In this document: in pieces, positions 46,401 to 55,951 of the stretch
Numbering within the stretch: the stretch's first letter is position 1
How the letters are laid out: each line of letters begins with the position of its first letter
From: Acanthaster planci
Taxonomy: Eukaryota; Echinodermata; Asteroidea; Valvatida; Acanthasteridae
Reading direction: 5' to 3'
Length of the DNA: 56,141 nucleotides
Assembly (NCBI RefSeq): GCF_001949145.1
Contig: NW_019091685.1
Coordinates: 138,818-194,958 of the forward strand
Notes under the pieces: model-generated
Database searches by the model: none
Seen by the model: the letters and a program-made list of their open reading frames with translations, nothing else
Told to the model about the DNA's origin: nothing
Made by a program: the position numbers and the translations under genes

Positions 46401-49400
46401 TAATGCAAACATAAATGTTGTGGTCTCCCTTCAACCCGGAGCACAATGGTACGGTCCAAACTATTTCCTTTTCCGAGCTGCACAACGAGATGATTTTCAT
46501 AAACAAAAACGAAGATTTCAAGAAGTTAACTCTTCCGTGTTTCAGAGATAATTTCTTCTGTGTCCATAATTAGAGTCAACTGAGAATGGATTTTAGACCT
46601 CCACGGACGTGTGAACTGACGCAAAAGTGTGGTCCTGAAGCATAATCGCACATGCACGTGCATGTACTCATTGAGCGTAATCGAAACCTTGCTCTCCTGG
46701 GACTCACGAGCAGTATTCTGGGGTTGTTGACTACGAACGCCGATGTGCAAATGGAGTGCAGCACCTAAGCTAACATTCAAGATAGCACTCACCATTTTTA
46801 ATAAATGCAAAGATGACATGATATTCACTATCAAACCCCAAAATAATCTAATCAAAATCGTCAATGTGAATTATTTCCTTTAGCTATAAATATGTAGGCT
46901 TTATATATAGGTTATATTTTCCTTATTGTGAGTGCTTTCTGTTTTATGCAGCAAAATTAGTATTTAAATTGCGGTATGTGCGTACGTCCCTCATCTTTAT
47001 CGTTGACTTTCTCCATCCATTCCGAAGTAAACGGAGCCCTCCATTTGGAAACCCGTTCCCACGTTCATCCAACACGAGAACTGGGTTTCGAATACGTCCA
47101 TATTGTCACGGACGCGAAGCGTCTGCAGTAGCTTCACTGGTCGTTGATTTTTTAAAAATATTTTTCTTTGGATGAATTCAAATTTGAGCATATTCGAAGA
47201 GGCATATTTCTTGAAGGTAAATGTACTGCTTGCTCTTGGCCGTTGAAGACTGCTCTTTTGACACCTGTCATGCTTGTTCATCTGCAGATGAGCTCCCTTG
47301 TGTATGTTGCTCACTCATTCAGAAAACCCTGATTTTGTTCAAGATAAAGTATAAGATTGGCCTATTCAGTTAGACCGTATAAAATGCCGCTGTCTTTTTC
47401 TCGCTTTTTCTCAAAGCATTTAACTCAAGTTTCAAACAAGGCAGTGGATTGAAAGCTGCAGTATTTTCATACACTTAATCAGCCAATCTTGTTAAAAAGA
47501 GCTACGAAAACCAAAGCTCTACCCTACCCTTTAAGAGAAAAGAATGGGGTATAGCCCAAGGACGTCTGCCTGTTTTCCAACAGAGTGTTCTTGCGTTTGC
47601 TGCAAATAACGAAGCAACTTCCACGATCCTGACATGCACCGCCTATCAGCTTGCTCTGAGCCCCGAAGTCCAGGACAAACTGATTGAAGAGATCGACAGG
47701 ATTGCGCCTACCCCCGCCGACATTAAGTACGACACGATGAACAAAATGAAGTATATGGAGACGGTGATATACGAGTGTTTTCGTCTGTATCCCCCAGTGG
47801 TGTCGTAAGTTCCATTCTAATCATCAGAATGAATGTTGATACGGTATTTATAGTGTAATGACGCTAGATTGACTTACAGGCCAATTTTAAATTGCCTGTT
47901 AATGCTTCCAGATATACCCCCCTCAGATTCTACTTCAGAATAGACGTTTCCTTACCTTCTTTACAAAAGAGTCGTATTTTCATTTAATATTTGGTATAAA
48001 TGTTTAATATTTGGTATTTTCATGTTGTATGAGATTTGAGTTCTTCGTTTGTCTTCATACCGACAGCTATCCATGGCTCAAGAGCCACTTACAGCAAAAA
48101 AATACATTACGCCTTTGACATACAAAGAGCAGACACTGCTGCATGACATTAATATTATATACTACAAATGTCACTAGTTTCTAACAGCAACTTGACCGTA
48201 CACAGTACACCACTCTCCCTGATTCCGTGATCGACGCCAGACATGTCTGTAACGCGGTCACAATAGTTTGTATCTGTGACCTAATCTCACAGAACTGACC
48301 GCGAATGCTTGGAGACCGTGACGTATGGCAAGTACACTCTGCCGAAGGGACTGGTGATCCACATCCCGGCTTATTCAGTGCAACATGACGAAGACGTTTG
48401 GCCAGATCCAGAGAAATTTCATCCAGAGAGGTAAAACTCGGGTATTCGAGACGAGCAACGAAGAAGGAGTAACCGTATTATTTATAGATGAATGATACAA
48501 TCCCATAACGTGATGAACCTTTTATACTCACATTGCCAAGTCATGCTCAGACAGGTTTCCTGACACCATAACTATCTGTCAAATCTGCTGACGGTGTATG
48601 GCAAATGTTCACCACGAGCATGGAAAGGGTTGAGATGGACGCATGTGTAACCGGAAAAATGTTTGAAATCAATGTCATATCCCAGGTTCAGCCCCGAAAA
48701 CAAAGCTTCCATCGAACCGGTGGCATGGCTTCCCTTCGGCGGTGGTCCGCGGACCTGTGTCGCCGTCAAATTCATCACACTCCTGATAAAGGTCTTCTTG
48801 ACCCGAGTCCTGCAGAAGTACCGTTTCGAAACCTGCCCCGAAACACCGGTGAGTTAAATTATTTGCCTGAATGCAATTATTAGCCTGGCGTGCGATACGA
48901 GCAGTTGTTGGTGGTGGCTAGTCCTCCAACTCCACAGGTGTTCAAGTTGCAAACAGGCACCACTGAGTAAAATTATCGTGACATTTGCACTCCTTCCGTA
49001 TTTTCGTCCTCGATACACAGGTTGCATTCTCTTAAAGACGATGAACCATTTACTTTTTTTCTGAAAGGAGTTAAGTCCTCAAAGATACAGTAACGAACAG
49101 TTGTCACAATTTTCAGTGTTGCACTTCTCCAACCACCACATGAAGTGGAACAGAGCCTCTCCCAGAGTATGGAATTGTTTCTCTCTTTCTCAATCTATAT
49201 TACTGCTGAAAGAGGAAATGGGCCGGGAGAGGCTCCCATTGCCTGATACGTATAGGTGGCGAGGGTTGGTGGGAGACGGTGACATGGCATCTCAGTACAC
49301 TCCAACCTGGGCTGTGCTTAGCATTCCAAGCTTTAAAGAGCCGATTATTTCTGGACAAAGAGACGAAACAAGGCCACGTTCTAAAGGGCCCACTCCAAAA

Positions 49401-49563
49401 ATACAGTTCCGGTCCTAGGCCAACATTCCAACTAAACCAAGTCGCCCCACCCGTAACAAACAAACCTCTTTTTTTCAAACAGATCCCTCTGAAGATGAAG
49501 AAGATGACTATGCTGGAACCGCAAGACGTCTACGTACGTGTGGTGCCAAAAGAACACCGTTAA
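28341..49563 (+). CDS. cytochrome P450, CYP3-like, 13 exons
   Basis: A membrane-bound haem-thiolate monooxygenase of the CYP3 clan, expected in the endoplasmic reticulum with P450 reductase. Thirteen exons with GT-AG borders and matching phases total 1524 bp, or 507 residues, a normal length. Features in order: N-terminal anchor (residues 1-26), Pro-rich hinge (GIPVAPYYPVIG, about 38-49), C-helix WKDAR (129-133), I-helix AANNEAT (313-319), ExxR as E371-C-F-R374, PERF at 425-428, and haem loop FGGGPRTCVA with the ligand Cys451. Two positions differ from consensus: the I-helix threonine is Ala318, and the Gly after the Cys is Ala453. No stop or frame break was seen. Introns hold a Harbinger element, SINEs, small foldback elements and the gap. 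The exon 8 donor (GTTAGC) is the least certain border. The substrate is unknown. Confidence 0.9.
29447..30444 (+). repeat. intron 1 segment shared with the left copy
   Basis: It aligns with 22799-23826. It contains no exon. Confidence 0.7.
30833..30926 (+). CDS. P450 exon 2
   Basis: Begins with one base completing a Leu codon, then YDWWCHQYFQRLGIPVAPYY, and ends in GNVHEWLS with donor GTAAGT. It carries the Pro-rich hinge. Confidence 0.9.
31806..32765 (+). pseudogene. Harbinger SANT/Myb-like accessory gene, broken
   Basis: In Harbinger elements this second protein binds DNA and helps the transposase reach the nucleus and its target ends. The first exon carries PSTRFYPALDITFLKQVLAF, then a frame change, then KLRKLLSAFKANEFASLRV ending at a consensus donor (32064|GTAAGT). 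A later exon begins at 32530 after TTTTTTCAG with DEARVQTPPPKKRKKVETTE, a basic nuclear-localisation-like stretch. It continues as a charged coiled-coil-like region, interrupted by TAG at 32637. A possible middle exon lies near 32165-32255. The stop and frame change make it inactive. Confidence 0.65.
33375..34398 (-). pseudogene. PIF/Harbinger DDE transposase, broken
   Basis: Read on the minus strand from 34398 (MFMALEENDEETMFFLFESG). The FGRP segment lies near 34080, and the first acidic motif IGFIDETIRLM near 33910-33940. The second acidic motif is in YWPVEGCRHDCALLRMSSLL (near 33770). The third is in the FNQRMSTVRKCVEWGC block (near 33550-33595), followed by ILDFKKNLKLLLQPIAKYY. All three DDE positions can be seen, but several stops and frame changes, including stops near 34199, 33929 and 33643, break the gene. 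It runs antisense to the P450 gene. Confidence 0.8.
34691..34746 (+). CDS. P450 exon 3
   Basis: 56 bp encoding KGNNNFGEECVRKYGKVVG, phase 0 in and phase 2 out, between TGCAG and GTAAGA. Confidence 0.88.
35003..35170 (-). repeat. tRNA-derived SINE, minus copy
   Basis: On the minus strand it has an A-box-like TAGCAGTGG (35149-35157), a B-box-like GGTTGGAGTCC (35092-35103), and the 3' tail with CACTGAGCATACAGTG (complement of about 35032-35048). It lies head-to-head with the plus copy in P450 intron 3. Confidence 0.7.
35190..35360 (+). repeat. tRNA-derived SINE, plus copy
   Basis: A box TGGTCGAGTGG (35198-35208) and B box GGTTCGAGTCC (35243-35253), then a 3' tail with CACTAAGTATACATG and ATACGTTGGGCAGGGCAAAA. 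The region between the boxes does not form a good anticodon arm, so this is a SINE head and not a tRNA gene. Confidence 0.75.
35562..35658 (+). CDS. P450 exon 4
   Basis: 97 bp, IYKLRSPLLYVSDIGIVKKV then VLVTDFSKFPNHW-type residues, between CTTTTCAG and GTAAGA. It ends in phase 0. Confidence 0.9.
36171..36287 (+). CDS. P450 exon 5 (C-helix)
   Basis: 117 bp, 39 codons. It contains MKGQRWKDARAIV, the C-helix WxxxR motif that contacts a haem propionate, and FTANKLKQ. The donor is GTAAAT. Confidence 0.9.
36531..36619 (+). CDS. P450 exon 6
   Basis: 89 bp, MVDIFNDICDPLLENIENAH, then residues up to PIDAK. It ends in phase 2 with donor GTAAGT. Confidence 0.87.
37998..38513. other. assembly gap (N)
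   Basis: A 516-base run of N inside P450 intron 6. No coding sequence is needed here, because exons 6 and 7 join in phase. Confidence 0.99.
38998..39127. mobile_element. small foldback element (MITE-like), TAA-flanked
   Basis: 130 bp with inverted ends CTGCGGTGG and CCACCGCAG, weaker complementarity for about 15 more bases, and TAA on both sides (38995-38997, 39128-39130). The size and TAA duplication fit a Harbinger-type MITE. Confidence 0.6.
39152..39305. mobile_element. small foldback element, 18-bp perfect ends
   Basis: GCAAGATATGGGACGGAG at 39152-39169 is the exact reverse complement of 39288-39305. The interior is non-coding. No target duplication is clear. It lies 24 bp after the previous element. 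Confidence 0.7.
39306..41322. other. P450 intron 6, right part
   Basis: No gene recognised. A 25-bp tandem duplication (ATCTAATCAAGAGTCTTTT-type unit) at about 41277-41320 abuts the exon 7 acceptor. Confidence 0.4.
41323..41450 (+). CDS. P450 exon 7
   Basis: 128 bp, FVLQNIVAITLGLDVSCQKN, then LDHPFVRRIQRAFNP. Phase 2 in, phase 1 out, donor GTAAGT. Confidence 0.88.
41451..44729. other. P450 intron 7
   Basis: A GT microsatellite lies near 42520 and a short TTTG repeat near 42897-42916. A 336-bp open frame at 44250-44585 has protein-like composition (FVDEAGVPQNCIDRVARGNL) but matches no family I can name. Confidence 0.4.
44730..44878 (+). CDS. P450 exon 8
   Basis: 149 bp after CCTGTAG. It contains GPLFELMGANIIPNESVEFF and KKVIHQSLEGG, typical of the F-G region in CYP3 proteins. 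The donor (GTTAGC) is non-optimal, so the 3' border is less sure. A 112-codon open frame on the opposite strand overlaps it and is a shadow. Confidence 0.75.
45495..45608 (+). CDS. P450 exon 9
   Basis: 114 bp after CATGCAG, starting YTAMIEEIYKYTDLPDTLPP and ending LTYKEFLGG. The donor is GTAAGC and it is in phase 0 at both ends. Confidence 0.82.
45609..47583. other. P450 intron 9
   Basis: About 2 kb. No repeat family or gene recognised; the open frames are random-looking. Confidence 0.4.
47584..47804 (+). CDS. P450 exon 10 (I-helix and K-helix)
   Basis: 221 bp encoding SVLAFAANNEATSTILTCTA (I-helix) through YMETVIYECFRLYPPVV (K-helix ExxR). The donor is GTAAGT and it ends in phase 2. Confidence 0.93.
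48293..48430 (+). CDS. P450 exon 11 (meander, PER)
   Basis: 138 bp, GKYTLPKGLVIHIPAYSVQH, DEDVWPDPEKFHPE and a split Arg codon. The donor is GTAAAA. Confidence 0.92.
48686..48848 (+). CDS. P450 exon 12 (haem loop)
   Basis: 163 bp containing FGGGPRTCVAVKF with the haem-ligand Cys. Gly after the Cys is replaced by Ala. The donor is GTGAGT. Confidence 0.93.
49483..49563 (+). CDS. P450 exon 13 (C-terminus)
   Basis: 81 bp, IPLKMKKMTMLEPQDVYVRV then VPKEHR and TAA, after acceptor TTCAAACAG. Confidence 0.92.
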   Translation: MPLKMKKMTMLEPQDVYVRVVPKEHR

Positions 49564-50374
49564 ACTCTGCCATCAAACAGTGACTACTTTTCGTATTGAA
49601 AAATCTGGAGCAAATTTCGTGGATCTGATCAGCTCAAATTTGTTCAGCTTATAAATACCAGATGCCCCACCTGCCAAAATTTAATTCGATGCATATTGCT
49701 TCTGTTTATTTTCTAGCTTTCCCCATAGTGAATGTAAGTTTGTATAATCTTTTGTTTCATTTACTCAAATTAACACAAGAGAAACGTTATCCAAGTTACC
49801 CTGATATACGATAAGGTTATTAAAAGAGTTTAAAATTCTTACGACCGTAGACAAGATAATAAAAGAATAGTTTCGGCCTCAACTTTAAATCAAATGATTA
49901 AACCTCAACAATTACCTTTTAAAAGTTACATTGAAAAAATCCAACAACCTATACAAGACGTTGTTAAATTCTGGAAACGCAGAAAAACACAGACGAATAT
50001 CGGTGCACCATTTGGCATTATAGAATTAGACTCCTGTTCGCCTCATTTTCAAAATACATTGAGTACCTGCAGCAATTTTACAGAGACACACTAGTATGCA
50101 CTTGTACTATTTAATAAAATAAGACTTGTGTTGTGCTGGATAACAAATGTAGATTTGTGAACCGTTGCTCTCAGAAATTAAACACGCTACCACTGAGTAC
50201 AACTTTTCAAAATACACTTTCCAAAGTGGCTTTCTAAATAATCACATTTTATCTGAAGACATTGCTGGTTTTCTCTTTCTGGCCAAGTTTTCATTCGAAA
50301 ATACGTTTCAGAATTATTTTAAAGGAGCTTAGGTTTTTCAAAAAACCTTAACCACTGATTTTATCTTCTCAGAT
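49564..50374 (+). repeat. 3' UTR and flank shared with left P450 copy
   Basis: It aligns with 24525-25378. Candidate AATAAA signals lie at 49858-49863 and near 50117. The upstream AATAAA of the left copy reads AATTAA here. Confidence 0.6.
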
Positions 50375-51300
50375 TCAATCTTATCTCTAAAACGATTGTT
50401 CTTATATTCCGAAATTTAAGATAAATCTTATTTCTGTTTCATCAAAAAGGTTAAGATCAGTATCACTCTGACCTTTTCTCTGAATCATTCTTAACTTAAT
50501 TATTGATCCAAATCAAATGTAGAAAAACATAAATGATCTCAAAGTTTGGCGTAAAACAGTATCTTTCAAGTGTGCATGTACGACCAATTTTGTGCTTTAG
50601 ATTTATGCCTACACTAGAATATCTCAAACTGCATTATTTTTCATAATTACAAAAAATGAGATATTACAGTGAAATACAAGTTCCTACCTTTTTACTCGTG
50701 CACATTTCAATCCTTTTTGTTTGGTTTAATATGTATCCTCTTACTCTTGAGGTTATTGCATCGTTCATGTGAAGTCTGATCTCCAAGTTAGTCATCTCTC
50801 TCTCTCTCTCTCTCATATATTTGTATAACAGGAAACCGTAGTTATTCATTAACTCATTTAAAGCAGATGGCTATAGTATAAAGAAAAGGGTATCTCCTTC
50901 AACATTTGAGAAAACAATTGAATAAATGGGAAAACGATTGCACCACTCGGGATTCACGATCGTTCATGGTGTTCCTCTAAGGGGATGTTGCTGAAGGTAG
51001 CACAGACGCTGCAGTGCCAGTGCTGTCGAGAATTAATATCGTATATTACAGTTGATTTATTAGTATTTGAAATAAAGGTGAGAAATAAAAATTTAGGACT
51101 GTTCCAATATTGAGATGAAAAAAAATTACACAATTGTGGATACCATTAAAGGATTTAACAATAATATGGATTGATAGACCAGATTGAAGCTTATGCTGTG
51201 ATAATTGCATACACACAAGTTAAGTTGTAGGATATAGCAGAGTCGGTGGGAAAGATAAAAGGATAATTACAGGGATAGGCAACCTACTCTCTCTACAGAT
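50375..51300. other. no gene recognised
   Basis: AT-rich spacer between the P450 and the BEL element. A CT dinucleotide run lies at about 50796-50815. Confidence 0.4.
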
Positions 51301-51309
51301 CTCAGCTGT

Positions 51310-51783
51310 GTAAAGACCACACAGTGAAACAATTCAAAAATGCGTAATAATCACTGAGTCACACAAAAAAATTCTAACATGAAACAGTCATTACACTTCG
51401 TGCATGTGTGCAAGTCAAATGGCCAAACTTTCCAGAAAGCTTTCATGTAGACTATTTCCCAAGTTTAGTTGGCAATCTGGTTTATTGCAAGAAGAAATTC
51501 AAGAAAAAACCCTCCCGGTATGTAGTTGCCGTCCCTCCCTTGAATATATGTGAGCCAACTGAATACTCCTGAACCCCTTAGGATGTATGATGATTGCTGA
51601 TTTGAAACCCTGTTCTGAATTCTGTTAACTTGTATACACCGAGGCGCCAGCGCTAAGCGTGGCCTTTTTATGAAGCGCGCCCTCACGAGACGGCCGAGAA
51701 ATCGCGGCACTGCTGCAACATGGCCGCCCCCAAATTTCACCAAGAAATTTGCTAACTGTTAAGGCAATGGCAAAAACGTAACA
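51310..51783 (-). repeat. probable 3' LTR of BEL/Pao element
   Basis: Just beyond the pol end on the minus strand, TGTTACGTTTTTGCCATTGC (from 51783) looks like an LTR start. A CATAAAAAGG promoter-like motif (near 51667) and an AATAAA (near 51482) follow in order. The far border is not resolved, and the partner LTR is outside the window. Confidence 0.4.
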
Positions 51784-51849
51784 CTTCAGTTGAAACGATA
51801 AAAAGTTGAAGAACGCAGTTGCGATGAGAACACAGTTATTTTTTTATTC

Positions 51850-52551
51850 TTACTCAAGCAAGCAGTTCCTCGTGCCACAAAGTCTAAAGGGAATGAGAGT
51901 TTGGGTTAGTAACAGATTGGCCAAACCAGGAGTATCACCCTCATCATACTTTGCCAGTCGCACCAGCCGGGCCACTGGGCGTTTGTACTCTCGGTCGTTG
52001 ACTCGAACACTGACTACCCTCACTCTCTGGTCATCACCAGGAAACACTTGTGTAATCGTCCCCACTGGCCACTGAGACCTTGGGAGCTGGGGATCTGCTA
52101 TCATCACAACATCTCCCTCCGACAGGTTTTCCTCTTCCCTTTGCCATTTCTGGCGGGTTTGCACGTTAGGAAGATAGGACCTAACAAAGTGACGCCAAAA
52201 CTGATCGGCTAGTACTTGACTGTGCCGCCAATTCCTGCGACCCTTCAGCTCTCTCTCGTCATAGACCACCATCGGAAGTACTGGATCCCGTCGCCCCATA
52301 AGGAGCATGTTTGGAGTTACTGGATCCACGTCAGCAATCTCAGAGGAGGCGTATCCCAGAGGTTTTGAATTGAGGATACCCTCAACCTCCACTAGCACTG
52401 TGCGAAGAACTGCGTCAGTTACGGTCCTATATCCAAGTACTGCCTTTTTGGCTGATCTGACTTCCCACTCCCAAGTACCCCCAAAATGGGGCGCATCGGG
52501 GGGGGGGGTTAAATTTGAATTTGGCCTTGTACTTGGCAAGACGCTGCACAA
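51850..52551 (-). CDS. BEL/Pao integrase C-terminus with DUF5641
   Basis: It contains PHFGGTWEWEVRSAKK with the third catalytic acidic residue of the integrase core. LLMGRRDP follows, then the DUF5641 tail with LSEGDVVMIADPQLPRSQWP. It is cut from the upstream integrase by a run of eleven G on the plus strand (52498-52508) that shifts the frame, and by the stop at 52601. Confidence 0.85.
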   Translation of the reverse strand: MCSVLPSTRPNSNLTPPPDAPHFGGTWEWEVRSAKKAVLGYRTVTDAVLRTVLVEVEGILNSKPLGYASSEIADVDPVTPNMLLMGRRDPVLPMVVYDERELKGRRNWRHSQVLADQFWRHFVRSYLPNVQTRQKWQREEENLSEGDVVMIADPQLPRSQWPVGTITQVFPGDDQRVRVVSVRVNDREYKRPVARLVRLAKYDEGDTPGLANLLLTQTLIPFRLCGTRNCLLE

Positions 52552-52600
52552 TATCCAGCTCCATTGCCTTTAAAGTCTGCGCGATTTCTGTATTGGCCCC

Positions 52601-54394
52601 CTAGAAATTTGTTCCACAGTCACTAAGTAGTTCAAAGGGAACTCCTTGGCGAGAGGCAAAGCGCCTGTAGGCCATCAAGACGTTATCGGCATCCAGACTT
52701 TCTAGAATATCGAGGTGCACTGCTCGGGTGGTCATGCATTTGAAGAGTAGCCCCCATCGTTTTTCCTGTCGCCGCCCAATTTTAACTGTCAGGGGCCCAA
52801 AACAGTCTACTCCTGTAGAGTAGAAGGGTGGCTTTTCCAGCCGCAGCTTGCATTCTGGAAGATCTCCCATGCGGGGCACCCTGGGCGTCCCTCGCCAGCG
52901 ACGGCATTCTGGGCAAGCATGCAAGATTCCCTTTACCATCCTGCGCCCCCGGAAGATCCAAAACGGGCGCCAAAAATGGGCGAACACTTGATCAGTACCA
53001 GCCTTATGACTAAAATAGGCATCAGCATCCTTTATCAGGAGTTTTGTGACAGGATGGTGTGGGTCAAGTCTGTCTGTTGGCGAAGCCTTCCTTAGGCGAC
53101 CTCCAACTCTAATCAGCTTGTTAACCGGGTCAAGCTCCGGTGCCAACTCAAGAAGACGACTATTTCGAGACAGCTCCCTGTTGGACGAAAGAGCACCGAC
53201 TTCCTCCTTGAAGGTCTCGCTCTGTGCCTTTCGAAGCAACAAAATCTCCACCTCATGGGTTTGTTCTGGAGTTAGAATACCATCCAGCAACTGATCATCT
53301 GGGTACAGCTGCCTTCCAACTGCACTGATCAATTCTGTCCAACTTGAAAAGGCTGTAAAGTCAACATCAACCTCTGAGGTAGGCACTGTGAGACCACAGA
53401 AGACACTCTTGATTTCATTTTGTTCAACTATAGAGTTGACACGAGTTTGTGCCAAGATACATGCGCTGTCCTTCTGCCACTCCTCTTGAGGGTCATGAAG
53501 CCACCCTGGGCCATCAGTCCATCTGGAGCCTTTCCCTAATTTGGAAACTGGTAAGCCGCGGGTGACATCGTCAGCAGGGTTATCCTCACTTCGAACATAG
53601 CGCCATTCCATACCCTCAGACAATGTTTGTATCTCGGTTACACGAGTTCCAACGAAAACCTTGAACCTGCATGACTCTGACTGAACCCAACTTAGTACAG
53701 TGGTGGAGTCGCTCCACATCAGAGTATACTCAACATCAATTGTAAAAGCCTCTAGGACGACTTGCACGAGTTGGGCACCAAGGAGAGCCGCCATTAGCTC
53801 AAGACGTGGCATAGATAGCAGACGCTTTGGTGCTACCCGACATTTGGCTAACACAAAGCTTGTGTGGATCTCCCCAACGCTGTCAGCGGTACGTAAGTAG
53901 GCAACTGCCCCATACAACTTCTCTGAAGCATCACAAAAGACATGTACGGACCTCTTCGCCGTGGCTGTCTCAACAGACGGTGGTGTATAACACCGTGACA
54001 ACCGTATCTGTGGGATATACTCCAACTCCGTGCACCACTCTTCCCATCTCTGAGTTAAACCAGGATCAGTTACCCTCTGGTCCCAATCCAGCTTTTCTAA
54101 CCACAAATCACGAACAAGCAACTTGGCTCTAGCTGTGAAGGGTGCAATGTCCCCCAACGGTTCAAATTGACTTGCAAGGGCCCTGAGGGCTATGCGCTTA
54201 GTCAGCACATTGTGTTCTGGAACCTTGGCTGGGTGATACAGCTCATCACTCTTCCAGTCCCAGCATAGCCCAAGAGCTGGCTCTGGATCGCCCCCCTGTG
54301 GGTCCAGTGACAACGATTGTACCTGACGAGTTGAACAAGCCTCATTGGGAAGACTCTCAAGTATTGTGGGGTGACTACTGGCATACTTCACCAT
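52601..54394 (-). CDS. BEL/Pao RNase H and integrase N-terminal part
   Basis: 597 codons open. Thumb/connection region, then RNase H with VFCDASEKLYGAVAYL, MPRLELMAALLGAQL, WSDSTTVLSWV and DNPADDVTRGL. The integrase zinc site (HHPV...HACPECRRWRG) and the first two core acidic residues (TGVDCFGPL, LSDCGTNF) follow. It ends at a TAG (52601-52603) directly after the NF of the second motif, inside the integrase core. Confidence 0.9.
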   Translation of the reverse strand: MVKYASSHPTILESLPNEACSTRQVQSLSLDPQGGDPEPALGLCWDWKSDELYHPAKVPEHNVLTKRIALRALASQFEPLGDIAPFTARAKLLVRDLWLEKLDWDQRVTDPGLTQRWEEWCTELEYIPQIRLSRCYTPPSVETATAKRSVHVFCDASEKLYGAVAYLRTADSVGEIHTSFVLAKCRVAPKRLLSMPRLELMAALLGAQLVQVVLEAFTIDVEYTLMWSDSTTVLSWVQSESCRFKVFVGTRVTEIQTLSEGMEWRYVRSEDNPADDVTRGLPVSKLGKGSRWTDGPGWLHDPQEEWQKDSACILAQTRVNSIVEQNEIKSVFCGLTVPTSEVDVDFTAFSSWTELISAVGRQLYPDDQLLDGILTPEQTHEVEILLLRKAQSETFKEEVGALSSNRELSRNSRLLELAPELDPVNKLIRVGGRLRKASPTDRLDPHHPVTKLLIKDADAYFSHKAGTDQVFAHFWRPFWIFRGRRMVKGILHACPECRRWRGTPRVPRMGDLPECKLRLEKPPFYSTGVDCFGPLTVKIGRRQEKRWGLLFKCMTTRAVHLDILESLDADNVLMAYRRFASRQGVPFELLSDCGTNF

Positions 54395-54454
54395 CTCATA
54401 TCCTACTTCTTCTAAGCATTTGCGTGTGCTCTGGACAAGTTGGGTAGCCTCTTC

Positions 54455-55357
54455 TTAAGTTTTTCGACTTGTCAGCTGGTTGTCTACGTAGGTCTCTTTC
54501 TCTATTGTAGACTGGACTCGTGGATACTGGTCTACCCGGTCCCCAGCAGCTTTCTGAAGGGCAAATGTTGCACAGCACGGACTACATGCAGCCCCGAATG
54601 GAAGCACCAACCACTCTATGACAACCCATTTGTCAAGATGTTCATCTTTCCAAAGGAACCGAAACATTCGTCGCTCTTCCGGTCGGAGTCTAACTTAATG
54701 AAACATGGCGGATATATCGCCTGAAACCGCCACTCGACCCTGACGAAATCGTAAGAGAACATTCAACAGAGATGGACCCAAGGTGGTGCCGGCAACTAGT
54801 TCATGATTGAGGCTTTGGGCTCCAAACTCAAATGAACAATTGAAAACGAGACGGTTTTTCCCACTGCTGTGTACAACATGACATGGAATATACCAACCTC
54901 GTAGTTGGTCTGCCAACAAGTCATCAAGCGGTCCAAGAACCCTGACCTGTTTCTGGTCTTGGAGTTTCCGGATGTACGTGCGACAATAATCTTGCAACTC
55001 TGAGTTTCCCTCAATCTTCCTCTGGTTTGAGCGGGCCAATGCCAATACTGCTTGTGGGAGACTGGAAGGTGTCTTGTGGTTAGGCTTCCACAAGAGTGGA
55101 GTTTCGAGCCACTTCACCCCATCAACTTCAACTTCCCTGGTGTTCTCTTCCAGCATGTTCATGGCAAGCTTGTCAATCCTCGAGCGGGTTACCTGCTTTT
55201 CATTTACCTGTGGTAATTTATCAACTGTCATAAATTGCTCCATCAATTGGCTGCTGGTCCGGTTGCTGTGTAGCGCATGATGTGAACAGAATGCCTCGGC
55301 CCTCCAAAGTTTTACCAGGGATATGGAGACCTTGGTGACCAAGGACAGTCCAGCCAA
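54455..55357 (-). CDS. BEL/Pao reverse transcriptase, interrupted
   Basis: The RT palm is visible as RLVFNCSFEFGAQSLNHEL, VAVSGDISAMFH with the first catalytic Asp, VLPFGAACSPCCATFALQKA, and YVDNQLTS at the catalytic box. The second Asp of the YVDD box is Asn here. Stops at 54695-54697 (after AMFH) and 54455-54457 (after the YVDN box) interrupt the frame. Confidence 0.88.
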
Positions 55358-55951
55358 ACAAGGTGTTTACTGCCACGGGGGAACTACACTTTGGACCACA
55401 GCGCACTTCAGATGAAAGCGTGAGTTTGACATGGTCCCCACCAATAAGCACAGACGGTTGAACCCTGTGGGCCGAAAACAATGCTAGCCCTCGTCAGAGA
55501 GGCTACTTGTTTTGTAGATCCTCTGCAGACACACTGTAATCAACTGGCTGAACATCTGGGGCGCTGAAAGCACACTGTATACCGACCTTTCACTGTTTCC
55601 ACGAGCAGAGACTTTGAAGTCAACACATTTTCCCTTCCAGCTGGTGTAACCCATCACAGTGCTGATGCAAAGTTGTTTTTCATGGCCAGGAATATTCAAC
55701 TTGTCAACAACAGACTGCAGGACCATTGTCCTCTCCGCACATTCATCCAACACGCCAAAGGTGTCAATGCGACCTGAAGGCCCATGCACTGTAAGTGGCA
55801 CAACTTTGATCAAAACATCACGCATGAAGTCCACTCTAGGGCTAGGTCTTACCCCTGAACACATTACTGCTTCCTTATCTATGGGTTCAGAAAGTTCGTG
55901 GAGGCTGGTGCAGTGGTCACCTTCGCATTTTTTACACTTTTTAGGATACAC
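55221..55951 (-). CDS. BEL/Pao gag end and aspartic protease region
   Basis: It starts with the Cys-rich CKKCEGDHC segment, then the DUF1758-type protease region (VLDECAERTMVLQSVVDKLN with Asp in the usual DSG place replaced by DECAE). It continues, after a frame break near 55482, with VLIGGDHVKL and NTLFGWTVLG. A CCHC knuckle (CLYCKVRELGHYLETC) is seen further upstream near 56050-56100. Confidence 0.8.

Noticed and set aside
51465-51743. 92-codon minus-strand open frame beyond BEL pol
   Set aside because: It lies in the probable LTR and has no domain.
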